Shown here in pieces: positions 1-5,350 of a DNA stretch of 5,350 nt; position 1 is the first letter of the stretch; every line of letters begins with the position of its first letter. Source of the DNA: Calditrichota bacterium (GTDB lineage Bacteria > Electryoneota > RPQS01). Below the pieces are notes generated by a model, which saw nothing but the letters and a program-made list of their open reading frames with translations, was not told the origin of the DNA and made no database searches. The stretch is taken from NCBI GenBank assembly GCA_020057985.1, contig JAGVEU010000233.1, forward strand, positions 1 to 5,350, written 5' to 3'. The position numbers were made by a program, and so were the translations under genes.

Positions 1-687
1 ATGCTCTGCGATTTTCTCGTCACGATGCAATTCACGGATGCAGGTCCAAATCACGGCGGAATGATTGAGGGGGAAAGCGAACCCGATCACAGCATCATCG
101 AGACTGATAATACTCAAGAAGCGATTCGAGTATGGTCGCAGTACGCATTCTGGACCGACGACACGGCAAGATACGCTCCGAGCATCCGCATGGCACAGGG
201 ATACTGCCAAAGATTTCCGGCGTGGCGCGAGGGCAATGACTACTACGGGATTCATAACTGTGGCTGGGGATTTGAAGCCGAGCGAATCTATCGCACAGCT
301 TACGGTGATACATCATGGACATGGTACGCGGACTCCTGTGCGCGTCATGTCGTCACTTATCCTCTACCGTTTGATCCACACAGTACAGATCTCGGTCAAC
401 TCAATCCACTTGCCGAAGGGCTTGGCATTGGCGGGATGTATGCACACACACTCTATCGCGGACGAACAGACTGGCAGAATTTTGTTTTGACTCAGGCGCG
501 CCGATTGCGAACATGGTTTGAATCCAATCCGGCTCGACTGTATGCCAATGAAGTCTGGGCACTATGTGGAGGAACAGCGCTGTGGGGAGTTTGCGCAAGT
601 CTGTTTACACAATATCCGGACAGTGGGAGTGCATGGCTCGATCAGTACGGATCGCAACTTGATATTTGGCAGTCTTCAGGAACATGA
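1..687 (+). CDS. N-terminal part of secreted protein, alpha-toroid-like region (partial, ends at premature TGA)
   Basis: This stretch encodes 228 residues up to the TGA. The frame is open at base 1 and no signal peptide is visible, so the first ATG is unlikely to be the true start and the gene probably begins upstream. The sequence is rich in aromatic residues and glycine, with helical blocks such as EAIRVWSQYAFW, GIHNCGWGFEAERIYR and ANEVWALCGGTALWGVCASL. Repeated amphipathic helices with W/Y-G turns resemble alpha/alpha-toroid folds (six-hairpin glycosidases, terpenoid-cyclase-like proteins). That is a fold impression only; I see no catalytic motif and assign no enzyme activity. It probably belonged to the same protein as the downstream half, which carries the export domain. 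If translated alone it would lack any sorting signal and would be expected to be non-functional. Confidence 0.6.
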   Translation: MLCDFLVTMQFTDAGPNHGGMIEGESEPDHSIIETDNTQEAIRVWSQYAFWTDDTARYAPSIRMAQGYCQRFPAWREGNDYYGIHNCGWGFEAERIYRTAYGDTSWTWYADSCARHVVTYPLPFDPHSTDLGQLNPLAEGLGIGGMYAHTLYRGRTDWQNFVLTQARRLRTWFESNPARLYANEVWALCGGTALWGVCASLFTQYPDSGSAWLDQYGSQLDIWQSSGT

Positions 688-789
688 AATCACTCTGCGA
701 CTGCTTGGTACTGCAATGCGCAGCATACCAGTTTTGAGATTACTCAAGACTCAACTTATTGGAATAACGCGGTATTCATCACGGATTCA

Positions 790-2457
790 TTGATTGGACT
801 CGACACGGATGAAGACGGCGGCATTCCGCCCGGAATCTCCTTCCCGCCGACCAATGACCATTCGTGGGTGAGTGCGTATATGGGCTGGATGGGGATGGAG
901 CGCATCATTAACAGTTCACCGGCCAGTGATCTTGCCGCAGCCGGTTTCGTTTCGCCTGCTCCCACCCTTCCCCACCTTGCCGGTGATTCGCTGATTGTCG
1001 CTGTCAGCGTGATGAACACAGGACGCACAATGTTATCATGCCGTGCACGAGTGAATGGAAGTTTTGTGGATTCTGCTGATGTTTCTTTGTCATCCGGTCG
1101 GGACACGGTTATCATTTTCTCACAACGATGGATTCTGCCCGACGATGCATCCTTGCCACCGTCGTCACCATTGCATTTCTCCATTAGCTCGCCGGAAGAC
1201 CAGAATCCACAGAATGATACTCTAACCGTTGCATTCGATATTCGACGCGGTGTGAACATTAGCGGCATGATCTGGGGCAACAATCCTCCCAATACTGTCG
1301 GCGCCCACGTCGAGTTCTTTCATGAGGCTTATCCCGATTCGGCTTGGCTCGCAGTCGAGAGCTTACCCGGTCAACCCTATTCAAATGGCAACAGGAGGTT
1401 ACTCGCGGGGCTCAATCGCATTGTTGTTACGCCCGCGATTGAATATCTTCCCGCAGAAACCACGCTGGAGTTGACACCTGCTCCCAATCAATACGATTTC
1501 TCGCTCGTGAGTACTGACCTCGTCCTTGTGGATGACGATGTGAATCGAACTTACGAGCAGTACTTCCTTTCCTCACTCGACTCCTTTGATCTAAACGTAC
1601 GAGTTTGGAATCGCAACTCGAGTGCCTTACCGGATCTTGCGGCGATCAATACGGTCATTTGGTTTACAGGCAACGATGATTCAACCACTCTTTTAACCGC
1701 GGATCAAATCACACTCGCAAGCTATCTTTTCAGCGGTGGACATTTCCTGCTGACTGGCCAAAACATAGTTGACGACTGGGAGCATACATCGGAATTTCTC
1801 GACACGGTCTTGCATTGCACGTCCCGGTCACAGAATGCGAACTCGCGTCGCGTGGACGGCATGACCGGAAACATGATTTCCAATGATCTGGAATTGACCT
1901 TGATCGGCTCACAGGGCGCAAACAATCAGACCAGTCCTGCATCCGTATTTGTTGAACCGGGCAGCGAGACAATTTTCCGTTATATGAATGCTGACAGTCA
2001 CGTCTGCGGTGTTTCTGGAACCTACGCAAACGGCCGCTTTGTTTTTCTCAGTTTCGGGCTTGAAGCGGCAACCGGAATCAACAATACTTCCACTCGTGAC
2101 GACGTAATGGCGCGTTGTTTCTCGTGGTTTGGAGATAGTACAGCGAGTGCTCATGAGCGACAAGCCTTTGTTCCTGCCGAGATCTCCCTCGCGCAAAACT
2201 ATCCAAATCCGTTCAATCCTTCCACTACGATTCGTTTCTTCGTACCTACTGGCAGCGGTCTCGTGAAACTTGCGATCTACAATCTTCTTGGGCAGGAAGT
2301 ATGCCGTCTCTATGAGGGAGCGGGACAAAACCGTGAGCTAACAGTCGTCTGGAACGGACAAACTGCAACAGGAAATCAGGCAGCTTCCGGCTTCTATGTC
2401 TATAGTCTGCAGGCCGGAGCAGCGGAACTCTCGAAAACACTTCACCTCTTGCGGTAG
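790..2457 (+). CDS. C-terminal part of secreted protein: CARDB-like, amidotransferase-like fold and FlgD-Ig/type IX-type sorting domain
   Basis: The frame is open from 688; the TTG at 790 is only the first possible start and has no Shine-Dalgarno, so these 555 residues are probably the rest of the upstream gene. Residues 1-45 finish the toroid-like region (DTDEDGGIPPG, WVSAYMGWMGMERI). Residues about 65-150 look like a CARDB-type beta-sandwich (LIVAVSVMNTGRTML). Residues about 242-450 resemble the class I glutamine-amidotransferase-like fold common in exported FCB proteins: LVLVDDD at 244-250, TVIWFTGNDD at 288-297 and GGHFLLTGQN at 316-325. No catalytic Cys-His-Glu triad is evident, so a structural role is likely. 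The C-terminus is a FlgD-Ig-like sorting domain with NYPNPFNP at 470-477, then VKLAIYNLLGQEV and ASGFYVYSLQAG. Such domains direct proteins through the type IX secretion system or anchor them at the surface. The domain calls are from sequence appearance; the sorting domain is the surest. Confidence 0.75.
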   Translation: MIGLDTDEDGGIPPGISFPPTNDHSWVSAYMGWMGMERIINSSPASDLAAAGFVSPAPTLPHLAGDSLIVAVSVMNTGRTMLSCRARVNGSFVDSADVSLSSGRDTVIIFSQRWILPDDASLPPSSPLHFSISSPEDQNPQNDTLTVAFDIRRGVNISGMIWGNNPPNTVGAHVEFFHEAYPDSAWLAVESLPGQPYSNGNRRLLAGLNRIVVTPAIEYLPAETTLELTPAPNQYDFSLVSTDLVLVDDDVNRTYEQYFLSSLDSFDLNVRVWNRNSSALPDLAAINTVIWFTGNDDSTTLLTADQITLASYLFSGGHFLLTGQNIVDDWEHTSEFLDTVLHCTSRSQNANSRRVDGMTGNMISNDLELTLIGSQGANNQTSPASVFVEPGSETIFRYMNADSHVCGVSGTYANGRFVFLSFGLEAATGINNTSTRDDVMARCFSWFGDSTASAHERQAFVPAEISLAQNYPNPFNPSTTIRFFVPTGSGLVKLAIYNLLGQEVCRLYEGAGQNRELTVVWNGQTATGNQAASGFYVYSLQAGAAELSKTLHLLR

Positions 2458-3795
2458 TTGGTGTTTGCAGGTCTTTTCAGCTTTCGTCGCCGGAATCCCG
2501 GACAGGTATGGGCATGGGCAACTTATGATTTTGCCAACTCCGCTTTTGCTACCACCATTCTTGCGGTCATCTTCAACAAGTACTATGCGGGAGTAGTAGC
2601 CGGAGGTTCTGTAGGGGTTTCGATCTTTGGCTTGCAGGTGCCCGGCGCATCGGTGTTCACGCTGTTCGTCACGACTGCAATGTTGATCATTGCCGTGACC
2701 TCACCGATTCTTGGCGCACTTGCCGATCTTGGCAAGACCAAGAAACTCATGCTCGGTTTGCATGTTTTTCTTGGAGTAATTTCAACAGCCACCTTGTACT
2801 TTGTCGGCGAAGGCAATTGGATTTTGGGCGGACTGCTCTTTGTCGCCGGTCAAATCGGTTTTGCCGGCGGCAATGTCTTCTACAATTCGCTGCTCTATGA
2901 TGTGGCAGATGTAGAGGATTTTGGCAAAGTCTCAGGATTGGGCTGGGCGTGGGGTTACATTGGTGGTGGACTGCTGCTTGCGCTCAATTTGCTCATGTTG
3001 CAGTTTCCTCAGCTTCTTGGCCTGCCAACTGGATTCTTCACGGTTCAGGATTGCTTCCTGTCCGTCGCAATCTGGTGGGTAGTGTTTTCGATTCCGATTT
3101 TTCGCTTTGTGTCGAGCGGAGGCACACCGGCGGCAAAGTCGAAGCTGAGCTTGCGCATTGCTTTCAAATCCTTGCGGACGAGTCTCAGCCATATGCGCGA
3201 GCTTCCGAATTTCTCGCGATTCTTTTTCGCCTACTTGCTCTACAATGATGGCATCGAGACCGTCATCATCATGGCTTCGATCTTTGGCGATCAGGAGCTT
3301 CACATGTCCAGCGCAGAACTCATCACGTTCTTTCTGATGATTCAGGCCGTCGCGTTTGGTGGTTCCCTGATCTTCGGCTGGCTTGCGGATCGGCTTGGCA
3401 ACAAGCGGACAATTCTCATCAGCCTCTCGGTCTGGTTGTTGATAGTAGTGTGGGCGTGGCAGCTTGGTGCGTTTGGCAATGCGCGCGCAGAGTATTGGAT
3501 ACTCGGAGTGTTTGCGGCTATTGTGATGGGCGGTTCGCAAGCAGCTTCGCGTTCACTGCAAGCGATCTTGATTCCACCGGAGTATTCCTCCGAGTTTTTC
3601 AGTTTTTTCGGAATCTCTGGACGATTTGCCAGCGCGATCGGGCCGCTGATTTTCGGCATTGCCGTATTTTTAACCGGCAGTTTGAGATTGGGAATCCTAT
3701 CGCTCATTGTTTTCTTTATTGCGGGAATCTTTCTTCTGTTACGAGTAGATGAAAAAGCGGGTCACCAACAAGCCCTTGTCTTCAGAGCCAGATAG
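2458..3795 (+). CDS. MFS transporter, UMF1 / Atg22-like family
   Basis: This is a 445-residue inner-membrane protein with about 12 hydrophobic segments, the usual size for the family. Recognisable marks are WAWATYDFANSAF in the first helix (18-30), an MFS motif-A-like loop GALADLGKTKK (86-96), FYNSLLYDVAD near 141-151, SGLGWAWGYIGGG at 159-171, YLLYNDGIETVI in the second half, and a second motif A, GWLADRLGNKRT, at 307-318. The family includes fungal Atg22, a vacuolar amino-acid effluxer; substrates of bacterial members are mostly unknown, so none is assigned. The start must be TTG (2458) or GTG (2461): the preceding codon is the stop of the upstream gene, and the next in-frame ATG falls inside a membrane segment at residue 75. 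I see no Shine-Dalgarno, so translation may depend on ribosomes finishing the upstream gene. All of its roughly dozen tryptophans are TGG, which argues against TGA reassignment in this genome. Confidence 0.9.
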   Translation: MVFAGLFSFRRRNPGQVWAWATYDFANSAFATTILAVIFNKYYAGVVAGGSVGVSIFGLQVPGASVFTLFVTTAMLIIAVTSPILGALADLGKTKKLMLGLHVFLGVISTATLYFVGEGNWILGGLLFVAGQIGFAGGNVFYNSLLYDVADVEDFGKVSGLGWAWGYIGGGLLLALNLLMLQFPQLLGLPTGFFTVQDCFLSVAIWWVVFSIPIFRFVSSGGTPAAKSKLSLRIAFKSLRTSLSHMRELPNFSRFFFAYLLYNDGIETVIIMASIFGDQELHMSSAELITFFLMIQAVAFGGSLIFGWLADRLGNKRTILISLSVWLLIVVWAWQLGAFGNARAEYWILGVFAAIVMGGSQAASRSLQAILIPPEYSSEFFSFFGISGRFASAIGPLIFGIAVFLTGSLRLGILSLIVFFIAGIFLLLRVDEKAGHQQALVFRAR

Positions 3796-3799
3796 TAGG

Positions 3800-4180
3800 A
3801 TGAACGGTCGCATTCTGGTCATTGACGACGACGATGAACTCCGCGCAGTGCTCAAGAGCTTTCTTGAGTCCAAGCAGTTCGAAGTCCACACTGCGGCCAC
3901 CGGGCAAGAAGGTCTGGTCGCATTGCGCATCATGCGGCCACATCTCGTTCTGCTCGATTTGCACATGCCTGGCATGGACGGAATCGAGACTCTGCGCCAG
4001 ATTCGCGAATCCGATGCTGCCGTCGGTGTTCTTGTCGTAACCGGTTTTGATGATCCGGACATGGGACGTCGGGCGCTTGAGTTGGGAGCGTCCGACTACA
4101 TACGAAAGCCAATTGACTACAAATACCTCGAAGTTTCGGTTATGCAGAAGCTGCATTCCATGATCGGAACACGGGAATAG
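3800..4180 (+). CDS. Stand-alone response regulator receiver domain (CheY-like)
   Basis: The 126-residue product is a single phospho-receiver domain with no output domain. The acidic pocket is D9/D10 in RILVIDDDDE, the phosphoacceptor is D53 in LVLLDLHMPGMDG, the switch threonine is T81 in VLVVTGF, and the conserved lysine is K103 in the KP pair of YIRKPID. All canonical residues are present, so it should accept phosphate from a histidine kinase, none of which is encoded in this window. I chose the ATG at 3800 because beta-strand 1 begins two residues later and the gene then follows the transporter stop by 4 bases. An upstream in-frame ATG at 3749 would add 17 polar residues and overlap the transporter by 47 bases; it is possible but less likely. 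Without an output domain it would act by protein-protein contact or as a phosphorelay intermediate. Its target is unknown. Confidence 0.9.
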   Translation: MNGRILVIDDDDELRAVLKSFLESKQFEVHTAATGQEGLVALRIMRPHLVLLDLHMPGMDGIETLRQIRESDAAVGVLVVTGFDDPDMGRRALELGASDYIRKPIDYKYLEVSVMQKLHSMIGTRE

Positions 4181-4183
4181 GAG
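4179..4183 (+). promoter_or_regulatory. Shine-Dalgarno AGGAG for the FN3 gene
   Basis: AGGAG lies 5 bases before the ATG at 4189 and overlaps the TAG stop codon of the response regulator gene (4178-4180). This fixes the start of the FN3 gene and suggests translational coupling. It also shows that this organism uses Shine-Dalgarno sequences, which makes their absence before 790 and 2458 more telling. Confidence 0.8.
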
Positions 4184-4188
4184 TACTT

Positions 4189-4842
4189 ATGAAATATCGC
4201 TCGTTTGTTTTTTCGCTGATCGTGTCTCTGTTTCTTATGACAAAGTCCGGTATCGCACAACCGAGAAGTGAAGCCCCGGATTTCTCCTCGCTGCTTTCGC
4301 TGTTCTCAGCTAATGCGATTTCATCGGGCGGAGTGAGAATCAACTGGAGTCTGGATTCCCTCTCGCCGACGATCGTGAAATTCAGGCTCTATCGCGGTTA
4401 TGAGGATGTGGGAAACTTCGCCGTGCTCACGGAAACAGTGCCGCGCGGGGGAAGCGGTGTCAGCGAGTATAGCTTCACGGATACCACGGCGCGATCCGGT
4501 GTAACCTACTTCTACAAGATTGCCGCTCTACTCCAGAGCAGCGAGTCTATTTTTCCGGTTGTCATTTCCGCGACACCTGATGCGACACAGTCCAAACTCG
4601 AAGGCTCGCAAGACCTCGTTCCCGCGCAACTGTTAAAAGATGAAAAAATAGCCTTGTATGTCCGCCGTGCGGGACGAGTGAAGCTCGAAATCATCTCCGC
4701 TAAACCCAAAGTCCTCGTGGATGATCTTCTCCGCCCGGGAATCTATGAATTCGACTTGCCCTCAGGAACATCCGGCCAAGTTCGCTTGAAACTGAATCAT
4801 GAAGAAGGATTCAGCAAGGAGATCGCCTGGCCAGTACGTTAG
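4189..4842 (+). CDS. Small exported protein with fibronectin type III domain and C-terminal beta domain
   Basis: The product is 217 residues. It starts with a typical Sec signal peptide: MKYR, a hydrophobic core SFVFSLIVSLFLM, then SGIA with likely cleavage after A23, leaving Q24 at the mature N-terminus. Residues about 41-130 resemble a fibronectin type III domain: GVRINWSLDS around the core W53, KFRLYRG, YSFTDTTARSGVTYFYKIAAL with Y107/Y109, and a final VVISATP. Residues about 150-217 form a second beta-rich module (KIALYVRRAGRVKLEII, RPGIYEFDL, QVRLKL) whose strand pattern recalls the FlgD-Ig-like sorting domain but lacks the NPFNP entry motif. It probably acts in the periplasm or at the cell surface in binding or structure. 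There are no catalytic residues and no lipobox cysteine. It is the last gene of the cluster and is followed by a terminator 13 bases after the stop. I do not recognise a named family. Confidence 0.8.
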   Translation: MKYRSFVFSLIVSLFLMTKSGIAQPRSEAPDFSSLLSLFSANAISSGGVRINWSLDSLSPTIVKFRLYRGYEDVGNFAVLTETVPRGGSGVSEYSFTDTTARSGVTYFYKIAALLQSSESIFPVVISATPDATQSKLEGSQDLVPAQLLKDEKIALYVRRAGRVKLEIISAKPKVLVDDLLRPGIYEFDLPSGTSGQVRLKLNHEEGFSKEIAWPVR

Positions 4843-4855
4843 GCTTGCACCATTC

Positions 4856-4888
4856 ATGCAAAAGCGGCCTTTCGGTCGCCTTTTGCAT
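4856..4888. terminator. Intrinsic terminator hairpin, probably bidirectional
   Basis: The sequence has a perfect outer stem ATGCAAAAG / CTTTTGCAT and an inner stem CGGCC / GGTCG (one G-U pair, one bulged C) closed by the loop TTTC. The core reads AAAAG - GC-rich stem - CTTTT, so either strand presents a U-rich descending arm. It begins 13 bases after the TAG of the FN3 gene and probably ends the plus-strand operon. It could also stop transcripts arriving from the convergent minus-strand gene. A nearby GCTTTTGC at 4895-4902 could pair with GCAAAAGC at 4858-4865 as an alternative arm. Confidence 0.8.
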
Positions 4889-5076
4889 CTCATAGCTTTT
4901 GCCGCATTGCATTCTCTTATATAGTACTTGTCGAAATTAGGTTGCGATGTTGTTCACCAACTGAGCTATTACTAGCCAGCACCGTCCTCGGTACTGGTCC
5001 GCGACCCGGCCGGAATCCACGATCACAACGCGCTTTCGGGAATAACTATAAGAGTTCATTGTCATCCTGAAAGTAT
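4889..5076. other. Intergenic stretch with a GC-rich structured patch; no supported gene
   Basis: I see no coding sequence here on either strand. The left part (4889-4940) is AT-leaning and featureless. From about 4945 to 5040 the sequence turns GC-rich. On the minus strand it has a 9-bp hairpin, CCAGTACCG-AGGA-CGGTGCTGG (4976-4997), which includes one G-U pair that is a C-A mismatch if the plus strand is transcribed. This mildly favours an RNA made from the minus strand. Just downstream on that strand is TAGCTCAGTTGGT (4958-4970), which matches a tRNA D-arm, but a complete cloverleaf is not visible. The patch could be a decayed tRNA, the 3' untranslated region of the minus-strand gene, or chance. 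Confidence 0.35.
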
Positions 5077-5128
5077 GCTGTCATTCTGAACCTCGCAAGT
5101 CCTCGCAGCGAGCGTTCAGAATGACAGC
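5077..5128. repeat. Palindromic REP-like element (15-bp inverted repeat, GTCATTCTGA type)
   Basis: The left arm GCTGTCATTCTGAAC (5077-5091) and right arm GTTCAGAATGACAGC (5114-5128) are exact reverse complements. The arms extend inward as CTCGC (5092-5096) with GCGAG (5108-5112) across one bulged base, giving a near 20-bp stem around an 11-base loop. A degenerate copy of the left arm, TGTCATCCTGAA (5060-5071), lies just upstream and matches TGTCATTCTGAA at 11 of 12 bases. From general experience, short intergenic palindromes carrying GTCATTCTGA recur in many environmental bacterial genomes. The copy number in this genome cannot be judged from one window. Confidence 0.8.
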
Positions 5129-5137
5129 GTTTCCTCT

Positions 5138-5165
5138 TTCATCCTTCCGCCTTCATCCTTCATCC
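5138..5165. repeat. Heptanucleotide tandem repeat, 4 units of TTCATCC
   Basis: Four in-phase 7-bp units read TTCATCC, TTCCGCC, TTCATCC, TTCATCC; the second unit differs at two positions. On the minus strand the unit is GGATGAA. The array lies 9 bases from the palindromic element, in the untranslated region downstream of the minus-strand gene. It is a simple sequence array likely to vary in copy number by slippage. Confidence 0.75.
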
Positions 5166-5183
5166 TTTCTTGCCATGGTCTTC

Positions 5184-5215
5184 TTTCAGCGTTTCAGATT
5201 TTCAGTGTCTCAGCG
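5184..5215. repeat. Octanucleotide tandem repeat, 4 units of TTTCAGNN
   Basis: Four in-phase 8-bp units read TTTCAGCG, TTTCAGAT, TTTCAGTG and TCTCAGCG. The first six bases are nearly constant and the last two vary. The array ends one base from the TAA stop codon (5217-5219) of the minus-strand gene, so it would be the first sequence in that gene's 3' untranslated region. Its period and unit differ from the neighbouring 7-bp array. Confidence 0.75.
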
Positions 5216-5216
5216 T

Positions 5217-5350
5217 TTACTTCATGAGCATCATCTTCTTCACCTGCACAAACCCGCCCGCTTCAATCCGATAGAGGTAGACTCCCGAGGCACACAACTC
5301 CGCGTTCCAACGGTACACATGATTTCCGGCAGTCAACGGCTCATTGACCA
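5217..5350 (-). CDS. C-terminus of an exported protein: FlgD-Ig-like / type IX-type sorting domain (partial)
   Basis: On the minus strand 43 codons run from the window edge to a TAA at 5219-5217. The readable end contains LTAGNHVYRWNAE, ASGVYLYRIEAG and VKKMMLMK. This is the usual closing half of a FlgD-Ig-like sorting domain: a G-x-H-x-x-x-W-N/D strand, then the SGVYLYRI strand and a basic-hydrophobic tail ending in lysine. The NPFNP part and the body of the protein lie beyond the right edge, so the passenger function is unknown. The gene is convergent with the plus-strand cluster. No terminator with a U-tract directly follows its stop; the tandem repeats and palindrome do, and the bidirectional hairpin at 4856-4888 is the first good candidate. 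Confidence 0.85.
   Translation of the reverse strand, partial: VNEPLTAGNHVYRWNAELCASGVYLYRIEAGGFVQVKKMMLMK

Larger units (their letters stand above)
1..2457 (+). pseudogene. Large secreted multidomain protein, one frame interrupted by an in-frame TGA (5' end outside window)
   Basis: Frame 1 is open from the first base to the TAG at 2455-2457, except for a single TGA at 685-687. The 34 codons between that TGA and the next possible start (TTG at 790) read as normal protein (NHSATAWYCNAQ, then YWNNAVFITDS), and the alpha-toroid-like composition rich in W, Y and G runs through the break. There is no ribosome binding site before the TTG at 790. I infer one ancestral gene with a nonsense change, most simply TGG to TGA, because the local context (GT-stop-NHSATAW) suits a tryptophan. 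A sequencing or assembly error, or recoding of the TGA, are alternatives. The frame is the same on both sides, so no indel is involved. The two halves are described separately below. Confidence 0.6.

Noticed and set aside
756..1292. 178-codon minus-strand open frame
   Set aside because: It lies wholly opposite the coding region of the secreted protein, which has clear domain content. The minus-strand product is a low-complexity, polar translation with no motif.
2932..3540. 202-codon minus-strand open frame opposite the transporter
   Set aside because: The plus strand here encodes conserved UMF1 motifs and membrane helices. The reverse product is a charged H/R/K/Q-rich shadow typical of antisense to hydrophobic genes.
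3749..3799. Upstream ATG for the response regulator, overlapping the transporter by 47 bases
   Set aside because: The extra 17 residues are polar and fall outside the receiver fold. The ATG at 3800 sits immediately before the first beta-strand and 4 bases after the transporter stop.
4920..4980. A complete tRNA gene on the minus strand, suggested by TAGCTCAGTTGGT
   Set aside because: After the D-loop the expected GAGC partner of GCTC is missing (GAACAAC instead). No anticodon stem is visible and the later TTCGA does not sit in a pairing T-arm. Only the D-arm half matches.
4937..5035. Short minus-strand open frame of about 34 codons ending at TAA 4939-4937
   Set aside because: There is no ATG and no ribosome binding site, only a possible GTG. 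The sequence overlaps the structured patch and shows no recognisable motif.
5060..5215. CRISPR array
   Set aside because: The units are 7-8 bp tandem repeats and one palindrome. There are no 25-40 bp direct repeats with similar-length unique spacers, and no cas genes.
1..5350. Genome-wide reassignment of TGA to tryptophan or glycine
   Set aside because: The transporter, receiver and FN3 genes have no in-frame TGA, and tryptophan is always TGG. One TGA in one gene does not support a changed code.

Overview
The window looks like a piece of a bacterial chromosome of moderate GC content, probably from a member of the FCB group or one of its uncultured candidate phyla. Two features point there. 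The secreted protein on the plus strand ends in a FlgD-Ig-like / type IX-type C-terminal sorting domain with the signature NYPNPFNPSTTIRF (around 2197-2238). A second domain of the same kind ends a gene that enters from the right on the minus strand. The exact phylum cannot be fixed from this sequence alone.

Layout, plus strand: bases 1-2457 hold one long reading frame for a large secreted multidomain protein. From the N-terminus it has an alpha-toroid-like region, a CARDB-like beta-sandwich, a class I glutamine-amidotransferase-like fold and the sorting domain. Its 5' end lies outside the window. The frame is broken once, by a TGA at 685-687, with protein-like sequence continuing in the same frame on both sides. 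A 12-helix MFS transporter of the UMF1 (Atg22-like) type follows at 2458-3795; its frame opens directly after the TAG of the previous gene and it has no ATG start. Next come a stand-alone response-regulator receiver domain (3800-4180) and a small secreted protein with a fibronectin type III domain (4189-4842). The spacing is tight throughout (0, 4 and 8 bases), so the genes are probably one transcriptional unit. It ends at a strong hairpin at 4856-4888 that could terminate in both directions.

Right end: 4889-5216 has no convincing gene. It holds a GC-rich structured patch with a fragment resembling a tRNA D-arm, a perfect 15-bp inverted repeat of the GTCATTCTGA type, and two short tandem arrays of different period (7 bp x 4 and 8 bp x 4). 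The second array lies one base from the stop codon of the minus-strand gene (5217-5350, partial), which encodes the end of another FlgD-Ig-like sorting domain.

How the genes might work together is inference only. The cluster combines an exported surface protein, a transporter, a phospho-receiver and a small exported FN3 protein. Nothing in the sequence proves a shared pathway, and I see no clear sign of a new defence, CRISPR or mobile system. The points most worth checking are the in-frame TGA with a hairpin just behind it, the TAG/TTG gene junction, and the repeat-dense intergenic stretch.
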